A stretch of DNA of 64,000 nucleotides. Source: Desulfosudis oleivorans Hxd3. Its GTDB lineage: Bacteria > Desulfobacterota > Desulfobacteria > Desulfobacterales > Desulfosudaceae. A program made the position numbers and the translations under genes. The DNA is taken from assembly GCF_000018405.1 (NCBI RefSeq), contig NC_009943.1, positions 3,880,168-3,944,167 on the forward strand, written 5' to 3'. Shown in pieces: positions 25,801 through 32,675 of the stretch. Below the pieces are notes generated by a model that was not told the DNA's origin, ran no database searches, and worked only from the letters and a program-made list of their open reading frames with translations. The stretch's first letter is position 1. Every line of letters starts with the position of its first letter.

Positions 25801-26169
25801 TTCCAGGTATCCTTGCAGTATGGCGCCAAGTACGTGCTGGAAACCGTGGAAGACAATGACTACAGCGGCTACACGGATTTAACCGGCATCGAAGCCCGGT
25901 ACGACATCACCCGCCGGTTTGACGTGGGCATGCACGGCGGCATGCTCCACTCCTGGAACAGCGGCCAGATCGACTACCTGGCCGGGGCGTCACTGGGCTG
26001 CGATATTGTTAAAAACTTCTGGCTGAGTTTCGGGTATAATCTTACGGGCTTTACCGACAAGGATTTTTCAGCGGCCGGGTTTACGGCCCAGGGGCCCTTT
26101 ATTCAGTTCAGACTCAAATTCGACCAGGCCACTGTCAAGGAAGCGGTGGAGCTGCTGGACAAACACTGA
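19813..26169 (+). CDS. Giant DUF11/OmpA/beta-barrel outer-membrane protein
   Basis: 2118 residues. A long basic N-terminus precedes a signal segment (residues about 53-72, ending ATAWAGP). Domains by reading: DUF11 about 100-225; DUF11 about 535-665; a SdrD-B/carboxypeptidase-regulatory-like domain about 667-735 ([28 protein letters not shown]); another sandwich domain to about 890; an OmpA-like peptidoglycan-binding domain about 915-1030 ([33 protein letters not shown]); beta-sandwiches; then from about 1370 a long alternating pattern with [20 protein letters not shown] and many Tyr/Phe-rich strands to the C-terminus, typical of an outer-membrane barrel. The OmpA module in the middle rather than at the end is unusual. 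It may anchor a surface layer made of proteins A-C and E. Start ATG 19813 has a weak site. Confidence 0.75.
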   Translation: [2118 protein letters not shown]

Positions 26170-28007
26170 TGCCTATGAATTACCATAAAAAAACAACGGC
26201 AGGGGTAAGAAACCGAATCCTTTGGGCAGGACTGATTCCACTGGTCCTGTGCGCGCTTTTTGTTCTGCCGGCAGGCGCCACGGACATCGAAACCACCCCG
26301 CGCTACACCTTTGTGGGAAACGTCAATTTTGTGGGTACCGGCGGGTCCCTTCGCACCCGGCCCAATGCCGGGTGGTGGGCGGACCCTTGTAGAATTACAA
26401 CCACCTCCACCGAGGCCCTTTCCGGTATTCCGGCCGGCGCCACGATCCGGGCCGCCTATCTCTACTGGGCCCGGTCCGGCAACGCGGCGGACAATCAAGT
26501 CTCCCTTAACGGCAACACCGTGAACGCCGACCGCCCTTTTGACGAAACGTTTGTCAACGGCGGCACCACCTATCGATTCTTCAGCGGGATGGCCGATGTC
26601 ACATCCATTGTCAACACCACGAGAAACGGCAACTACACCTTTGGCGGATTAACCATTTCCGCCGGCAACCCCTGGTGCGGGGTCCAGGCCGTGGTGGGGG
26701 GATGGGCACTGGTGGTGATCTATGAAGATGCTTCCGAAAAGGAGCGGGTCATCAACATCTACGACGGATTTCAGTATTTCAGGGACAGTGACATCGTCCT
26801 TACCCCGTCAAACTTTGTTGTCTCTTCGGCCTCCGGAATCGACGGCAAAATCGGCCATATCTCCTGGGAAGGCGACCCTACCCTGACCGGCGCCAATGAA
26901 TACCTCCGGGTCAACGGCACAACCCTGACCGATGCCAGCAACTCAGCCACCGACCAGTACAACTCCACCTTTTCCCACCTGGGCACCCTGGTCAGTTCCC
27001 CCACCTATGGTGTGGATTTTGATATCTACGATATCTCAAGCCTGTTGTCGGAAGGCGACAGCTCCCTCAGCTCGGTCTATTCCGCGGCCGGGGACCTGGT
27101 AATCTTAAGCGCCGAAATTATTTCCGTCACCTGCCAGGCTGCCGACCTTTCCATATCCAAAACCCATTCCGGGGGATTTGTGTCCGGCGGCACCGGCGAT
27201 TTTACCATCACCGTAACCAACAGCGGTCCCAACAGCGAAACCGGCACAGTTACTGTCACCGATGTGCTGCCCGCCGGGTTGACCTACAGCTCCTTTTCCG
27301 GCACCGGCTGGGCCGTGGACACCAGCGGTGCGCCCACCATTGTTTTTACCTACGACTGCTCCGCCTCACCCTTGCCCCCGGGCAACAGCCTGCCGGCCCT
27401 GACCCTGACCGTAAACGTGGGGGCTGCGGCAGTGCCCAACGTCTCCAACACCGCGTCGGTGGACAGCGACACCACTTTTGATCCGGATACCAGCGACAAC
27501 TCAGACACCGACACAGTGACCGTTTCCGCGGCCGCCCCGGACCTGCTGGTGATGAAAACCGTGACCACCTTTTCCGATCCCACAGGCGGGGCCAACCCCA
27601 AGGCCATACCCGGAGCCGTAATGATCTATACCATTCAGGTGACCAACCAGGGGGCCGGTCCCGTGGACGCGGACTCGATAAACATCACCGACGCCATTCC
27701 CGCCAACACAAAACTTTTCGTGGGAGACCTGGGCGACGGGCCGATTGTCTTTCTGGACGGGTCCGCCTACGGCGGCACGGACAGCGGCCTGGATCCCTAC
27801 GATTACATCGCCCTGGACAATGACACCGATGATCTGGGCTTTTCCAGCGACAACGGCGCCACGTTTACCTATCACCCCACCCCGGATGGAGACGACTGCG
27901 ACGAAAACGTCACCGATATTCTTGTCAATCCCAAAGGTCCGATGGACGGGGCCGCATCCGGCAACACCCCCTCCTTCCAGGTCCGGTTCCGGGTGCAGGT
28001 GGAGTAG
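26169..28007 (+). CDS. Exported DUF11 surface protein E (DUF3344-like N-terminus)
   Basis: 612 residues; the start codon shares one base with the preceding stop (TGATG), so it is coupled to the giant protein. Signal peptide to about residue 38 (VLPAGATDIE). Residues about 45-315 resemble DUF3344-type beta-rich domains of surface proteins (TRPNAGWWADPCRI, IPAGATIRAAYLYWARSG, GWALVVIYEDASEKERVINIYDG). Two DUF11 domains follow, about 322-450 (SISKTHSGGFVSGGTGDFTITVTNSGP) and 455-612 (NPKAIPGAVMIYTIQVTNQG). It ends FQVRFRVQVE, like protein C. No anchor is seen. Final gene of the operon; the next gene is convergent. Confidence 0.8.
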   Translation: MPMNYHKKTTAGVRNRILWAGLIPLVLCALFVLPAGATDIETTPRYTFVGNVNFVGTGGSLRTRPNAGWWADPCRITTTSTEALSGIPAGATIRAAYLYWARSGNAADNQVSLNGNTVNADRPFDETFVNGGTTYRFFSGMADVTSIVNTTRNGNYTFGGLTISAGNPWCGVQAVVGGWALVVIYEDASEKERVINIYDGFQYFRDSDIVLTPSNFVVSSASGIDGKIGHISWEGDPTLTGANEYLRVNGTTLTDASNSATDQYNSTFSHLGTLVSSPTYGVDFDIYDISSLLSEGDSSLSSVYSAAGDLVILSAEIISVTCQAADLSISKTHSGGFVSGGTGDFTITVTNSGPNSETGTVTVTDVLPAGLTYSSFSGTGWAVDTSGAPTIVFTYDCSASPLPPGNSLPALTLTVNVGAAAVPNVSNTASVDSDTTFDPDTSDNSDTDTVTVSAAAPDLLVMKTVTTFSDPTGGANPKAIPGAVMIYTIQVTNQGAGPVDADSINITDAIPANTKLFVGDLGDGPIVFLDGSAYGGTDSGLDPYDYIALDNDTDDLGFSSDNGATFTYHPTPDGDDCDENVTDILVNPKGPMDGAASGNTPSFQVRFRVQVE

Positions 28008-28039
28008 GCCAGAGAGGCGCATCAACAGGGAACATGCTT

Positions 28040-30448
28040 TCAGGTTTCGGCGGCCTCCTGTTGATCCAGGATTTCACGCAGTTTTAAAGAGATCGCGGCC
28101 GTATCATAGGGTTTCTGAATAAACCCGCTGCACCCTTTGGCAAGAATCTCCCGGGCCTGATTGTTCAGGCTGAACCCGCTGGACAGCAGCACCTTTACAT
28201 GGGGATTGATCTGCTTCAGCTTATCATATGTTTCGCCGCCGCCCATGCCCGGCATCAGCATATCCAGCAGGACCAGGGCAATTTCCCTGTAATGCTGCCG
28301 GTAGAGGGACACCGCCGCCTCACCACTCTGGACCGCCACCACATTATATCCCAGCCTTTTGAGCATGCGTGAACAGGCCTTGATCACCATCTCTTCGTCA
28401 TCCACCACAAGAATGGCCTCTGCCCCGCCCTTTATGGCCGGCGCGGCCGCCTCTTTTTCTTTTTTCAACTGCCCCCGGATCATGGCCGGAAGGAAAATAA
28501 AAAACGAGGTGCCCCGCCCTTTTTCGCTGGTGACGCGGACCATGCCGCCATGGCTCTTTACAATGCCGTAGACCGATGAAAGCCCCAGGCCGGTGCCCAC
28601 CCCGGTCTTCTTGGTGGTAAAAAAGGGATCAAAAATCTTTTCCATGGTGGCCTTGTCCATGCCACACCCCTCATCTTGCACCACCACTTTTACATAAGGT
28701 CCGGGCAGCACGTCATGTCCCCGGACATCCTCTTCATTGAGTATGACATTTTCCGTGCCCACATGAAGGGTGCCGCCTGTTTCCGGCATGGCCTGAACGG
28801 CATTGATGTAAAGATTCATCAGCACCTGCTGCATCTGGCTCTGGTCCACATCCACCGGCCAGATATCCTTCTGGAAGTGTTCGTCCAGCACGATCTCCTT
28901 CTTGGCGCTGCCGAACATTCTGTCTTCGTTCCGCATCAACTCGTTTAAGTCGGTGGGTTGCACATCATAAGTGCCGCCACGGGCATATCCCAGAAGATTG
29001 CGGGTCAGGGTGCTGGCCTTTTTCACCGACCGGTCGATATCGACCAGGTGCTCGTAGTCGGAATCCTGGGGCTGCCGGTCCATCAGCATGGCAGACACAT
29101 ATCCCTGTATGCTCATCAGAATGTTGTTAAAATTGTGGGCCACGCCCCCGGCCAGCACACCGATGGCCTCCATTTTCTGGGCCTGCTGAAGCTGGGCCTC
29201 CATGGCTTTATGCCGGGTGACATCCGTGCAGGCCCCGATCCACTTCCAGGGCCGGCCCTCTCCGTTCAGCAGGGGAACGCTGTGATCACTCCAGTACCGC
29301 CACTCTCCGCTTTTATGCCGTATCCGGTATTCCCTTAAAAGCGGTTGTGTGTTGGAATCGCGCAGTTCCACCATCTCGCGGAAATTCTGCAGATCCTCCG
29401 GGTGAATCAGGACCTCCCATGCCGCCAGCGTATCGCCCGCCTCTCCGGGGCCATAGCCCAGTTTCTGCTCAATGTCGCCAAACCATTGCAGGCGGTCGCC
29501 GCCCACCTGCCACTCGTAGATCAGATCAAAGGAGGCGGCCACCGCCACCTTGAGCCGCTCCTCGCTCTCCCGCAGGGCCGCCTCCGCCTGCCGCAGGCCG
29601 GTTTCATCAACAACAATGCCCTCCACGATCTCCCCGGCGTCGATCCGGTAGCGCCGTGCCCAGACACGGGCGTTAAAAACCGTCCCGTTTTTTCGACGCA
29701 GATCCACGGCCATACCATCCACATTGCCTTTGGCCTCAAGGGTGGCAACAATTTCTTTTTCCTGGTCGGCGTCCGCGTAGGGCAGTGCCGCCGGCTGCCA
29801 TGCGTCGGGTTTTCCCTTGAAACCGAACATGCGCAAAAACGCCCGGTTCATCATCAGAAAACGGCTGTTTTCCCCTGTTGTCCGCTGGTAGCTGCCCACG
29901 GGAAGATTTTCAATAAAGCTGCGGTAGCGGGCCTCCGACGCCTTGAGCTGCCGGTCCCTGTCCTTGGTCTGCAAGTCGACGATGTATCCCAGAAACAGGG
30001 TAATCACCAGGATAAAGGGAAGCCGCAGGGTGTAGCTGACGGCCTCCGGCCCCTGCAGAAGCCCCTCCTGGTACAGCAGCCATCCATAAACAAACACGAA
30101 CAAAAAGCCGGCAATGATGAGGTTTCTTAAATCCGAACCCAGGGTGGCCAGGCAGACAATCAGAAAAAAAATCAGGTAAAGGTCGGTGCTGGCCATGCCG
30201 GCCACATAGATGCCGGCCACCACCATGATGCTGTCAAACAGCACAATGCCGTAAAAAAGAAGGGGCCGCTCAAAAAAGGGCGCCGGCAGCTGGGAGATAA
30301 CCAGGTTGGAAAACAGGTAAAGGCCGATGAAGCCGTATATCAAGGGGGTGGCGGCGCCGGCACCGGGGGCCAGCAGCATCAGGTAGGAAAGGCTGATGAT
30401 GACCAGCAGCCGAATCATAAAAACAAGCCGTTTTCGCGTCAGGTCCAT
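28040..30448 (-). CDS. Hybrid histidine kinase with MASE-like membrane domain
   Basis: 802 residues. Residues 1-155 hold about six transmembrane helices. Two PAS domains follow (about 170-290 and 295-415), then HisKA with the phospho-accepting His438 in [13 protein letters not shown], a HATPase with N box [11 protein letters not shown]1 box DEGCGM and G2 GTGLGL, and a C-terminal receiver with Asp729 in [13 protein letters not shown]. The sixth residue of the H-box is Asn (AHNFNN) where the other kinases in the window have AHDFNN. GAGAGAGG lies upstream of the start. It is the last gene of a minus-strand run that also encodes an HD-GYP regulator and a degenerate kinase, so it may phosphorylate that regulator. 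Confidence 0.93.
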   Translation of the reverse strand: MDLTRKRLVFMIRLLVIISLSYLMLLAPGAGAATPLIYGFIGLYLFSNLVISQLPAPFFERPLLFYGIVLFDSIMVVAGIYVAGMASTDLYLIFFLIVCLATLGSDLRNLIIAGFLFVFVYGWLLYQEGLLQGPEAVSYTLRLPFILVITLFLGYIVDLQTKDRDRQLKASEARYRSFIENLPVGSYQRTTGENSRFLMMNRAFLRMFGFKGKPDAWQPAALPYADADQEKEIVATLEAKGNVDGMAVDLRRKNGTVFNARVWARRYRIDAGEIVEGIVVDETGLRQAEAALRESEERLKVAVAASFDLIYEWQVGGDRLQWFGDIEQKLGYGPGEAGDTLAAWEVLIHPEDLQNFREMVELRDSNTQPLLREYRIRHKSGEWRYWSDHSVPLLNGEGRPWKWIGACTDVTRHKAMEAQLQQAQKMEAIGVLAGGVAHNFNNILMSIQGYVSAMLMDRQPQDSDYEHLVDIDRSVKKASTLTRNLLGYARGGTYDVQPTDLNELMRNEDRMFGSAKKEIVLDEHFQKDIWPVDVDQSQMQQVLMNLYINAVQAMPETGGTLHVGTENVILNEEDVRGHDVLPGPYVKVVVQDEGCGMDKATMEKIFDPFFTTKKTGVGTGLGLSSVYGIVKSHGGMVRVTSEKGRGTSFFIFLPAMIRGQLKKEKEAAAPAIKGGAEAILVVDDEEMVIKACSRMLKRLGYNVVAVQSGEAAVSLYRQHYREIALVLLDMLMPGMGGGETYDKLKQINPHVKVLLSSGFSLNNQAREILAKGCSGFIQKPYDTAAISLKLREILDQQEAAET

Positions 30449-30511
30449 AAGGCCTCTCTCTCTTGCACCGGTCGTACGTACCGGCAGGAATGCACGGTCC
30501 GTTTCTTCCTG

Positions 30512-31588
30512 TTACGCGGAACCCTTTGCCTGTGCTTTTCGGCCAGATCGCTTCTGCTGCAGGGAAACAAAGGCTTCCACGATCCGGGGGTCAAACCGGG
30601 TGCCGGCCAGTTTTTTGATTTCCTGCAACACGCGTTTCATGTCCCATGCATTCTTGTACGGCTCCTTATGGGTCAGGGCGTCAACGGTATCCGCCAGGGC
30701 CACAATCCGGGCAGCCAGAGGAATCTCTGTTTCCTTCAACCCGTCGGGATAACCAGTGCCGTCCCAGTTTTCATGATGGCTCCGGGCGATCTCCCGGGCG
30801 ATTTTGTAAAACGGCTTGACGCCCAGCATCTCTTCTCCGGCCGTAACATGAGATTTACGTATCACGGCTTCCGCTTCGGAGAGGTCCTTTTTGCGCAGTA
30901 TGTCATCGCTGATCTTCAGCTTGCCGATATCGTGCACCATGCTGAAAAGAGCGATCTGGCCCGTCTTGTCGTCCGGCACTCCCAACTCTTTACAGAGGTC
31001 ATACACCATGCTGTAGACTCGGTGAATATGGCCTTCCGCATCATCATCCTTGGCCTCAGCGGCCCTGGCCAGCATCAGGATGCTCTCCTCAATCGCCTCC
31101 TGCAACAGCTGGGTCCGGTGCTTCACCCGCTCTTCCAGAGATTCGTTGGCCTCCTTGAGCTCATGGTTCTTCTGCTCGGTCAGTTGGAAAAGGTGCCTGT
31201 TTTCCGCAACCAGGTTATAGGTATCAAAGGCCCTGCGCAGGTCGTTCACCAACACGTAATTGTTCCAGGGCTTGACAATAAAGCTGAAAATCCCCAACCG
31301 GTTGATGGCGTCCAGGGCCACCTCCAGCTTGGCATGGCCCGTGAGCAGAATTTGCACCGTATCGCTGCGGAGTGTGGACGCCTGGGCCAGAAACTCAATG
31401 CCGTCCATCTCCGGCATCATCATGTCGGAAACCACCACGCCGACGGTTTCCCGCTGAAGGATATCAAGCCCCTCACGGCCCGACGTTGCCGTGAAGATCT
31501 CATACCCCTCTTTTTTCAGCAGGCGCCGCAAACTTTCCAGAATTCTCTCCTCATCATCCACCAGCAACAGACGGTTGTTTTTTTCCAT
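30512..31588 (-). CDS. Response regulator with HD-GYP c-di-GMP phosphodiesterase domain
   Basis: 358 residues from ATG 31588 (GAGAGGGGG upstream; an earlier TTG has no site). The receiver is at 5-120 with Asp55 in VVVSDMMMPEMDG and the Lys in VKPW. A coiled coil (LTEQKNHELKEANESLEERVKHRTQLL) links it to an HD-GYP domain with HIHRV, HDIGKLKI and HHENWDGTGYPDGL; the GYP triad and the metal histidines are all present. HD-GYP enzymes hydrolyse cyclic di-GMP and so affect biofilm and surface states. It sits 27 bp after a degenerate kinase gene and 63 bp before a hybrid kinase, with which it probably forms a phosphorelay. Confidence 0.93.
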   Translation of the reverse strand: MEKNNRLLLVDDEERILESLRRLLKKEGYEIFTATSGREGLDILQRETVGVVVSDMMMPEMDGIEFLAQASTLRSDTVQILLTGHAKLEVALDAINRLGIFSFIVKPWNNYVLVNDLRRAFDTYNLVAENRHLFQLTEQKNHELKEANESLEERVKHRTQLLQEAIEESILMLARAAEAKDDDAEGHIHRVYSMVYDLCKELGVPDDKTGQIALFSMVHDIGKLKISDDILRKKDLSEAEAVIRKSHVTAGEEMLGVKPFYKIAREIARSHHENWDGTGYPDGLKETEIPLAARIVALADTVDALTHKEPYKNAWDMKRVLQEIKKLAGTRFDPRIVEAFVSLQQKRSGRKAQAKGSA

Positions 31589-31615
31589 TTTACCGACCCC
31601 CTCTCTTGTCAATCG

Positions 31616-32458
31616 CTATTCATTGCTCCCGCTGGCATCAGCGGGAATTGTCACCGTGTAAAAAACGTTCCGGCCCGGCCCGTCCACCACAACATTCAGG
31701 GTTGCCTTGCATTTGCCGAAAAAATGTCTTGCCGCCGCCGGATCAGCGCCGCACCGATTCTCCTGAAACTTCTGGCTTGAACAGAAAATCCGGACAAGGG
31801 TCGCTTCGTTTTCAACCGCTGTCTCAATGGCTATCGCCCCTTCTCCTCCCATGCAGTCAATCGCGTGGGCCAGCAGCACCAGAAACCCCTGTACCAGGGG
31901 CTGTGAAGAAACGGCCTCAAGAAAAAGCGGTTCTCCGTACTGCCGGTCAACCGTTATCGTGTATTTCAGTTCGTTCCATATCACACGAAGCGCCGTCTCC
32001 ATGCACAAATGAAGATCGCATCCGGCCTGCGCTTCTTCACCGGTCAGGGACACCTCCCGCAGCGCCGCGGCCAGCTCCTGAATTCGCCGCATGCCGTCCC
32101 GGCACTCCGCAAGAAGGGCCGGAGCATCGGAAATGGCCGCCTCGACATCGGCATCCGCGGCCAAGGCCTTACAGATATCCAGGAGTTCTCTTTCCTCGGT
32201 TGTGAGATTGGGACGGGATCCCAGCAGAGTGGTGAGACGTTTAAAGTGGTCCGCCAGTTCACCGATGCTCTGCATATACCCTTCCATGGAGGAAAGATTG
32301 GCGGTGACAAAGCCCACGGGGTTGTTGATTTCGTGAACCACGCCGGGTAGAAGTGTCACCAGCAGGCGGTTTACCTCTGCCGTTGCGATTGTTGCAAGAC
32401 CCGACTCTTCCAGGAATTTCTGTGTCTGAGGGGGCTGATTGATGAGCAGTGCTTTCAT
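31616..32458 (-). CDS. Degenerate histidine kinase (HisKA-like with eroded ATPase domain)
   Basis: 280 residues from ATG 32458; an upstream in-frame start at 32524 has no ribosome-binding site. Residues about 30-60 hold a clear H-box, LLPGVVHEINNPVGFVTANL, characteristic of kinases with the HEINNP motif. The expected HATPase region does not show a proper N box (LLAHAIDCMGG in place of NLxxNAxxA) and lacks the DxGxG and GxGLGL boxes, so ATP binding is doubtful. It may serve as a dimerisation or phosphotransfer partner for the neighbouring HD-GYP regulator and hybrid kinase rather than an autonomous kinase. No sensor domain or membrane segment. Confidence 0.7.
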   Translation of the reverse strand: MKALLINQPPQTQKFLEESGLATIATAEVNRLLVTLLPGVVHEINNPVGFVTANLSSMEGYMQSIGELADHFKRLTTLLGSRPNLTTEERELLDICKALAADADVEAAISDAPALLAECRDGMRRIQELAAALREVSLTGEEAQAGCDLHLCMETALRVIWNELKYTITVDRQYGEPLFLEAVSSQPLVQGFLVLLAHAIDCMGGEGAIAIETAVENEATLVRIFCSSQKFQENRCGADPAAARHFFGKCKATLNVVVDGPGRNVFYTVTIPADASGSNE

Positions 32459-32613
32459 GGCTGATCTTCTTTGTCTGAAAGCCAGCGCCGTACAGGACAC
32501 GCCGCTGCTGTTGTCTGGTTTCAACCGGTGGCCTGCTTCTCCTCCTGACTGCTAAAATACACCTTCTTCCGTCTCAAAACAAGCGCTTACCCTTTTCAGA
32601 CCCCTGAGAACAG

Positions 32614-32646
32614 CACCGGCAGGCACGCTGGGCGTGCCTGCCGGTG
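32614..32646. terminator. Perfect 14-bp hairpin after the dockerin gene
   Basis: CACCGGCAGGCACG-CTGGG-CGTGCCTGCCGGTG, 30 bp past the stop of the minus-strand dockerin gene. No U-tract follows, so it could be a Rho-type or processing structure that separates the dockerin gene from the kinase genes downstream. Confidence 0.5.
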
Positions 32647-32675
32647 GAATAGAGGTTGACCTCGCCCCGGTCAGG

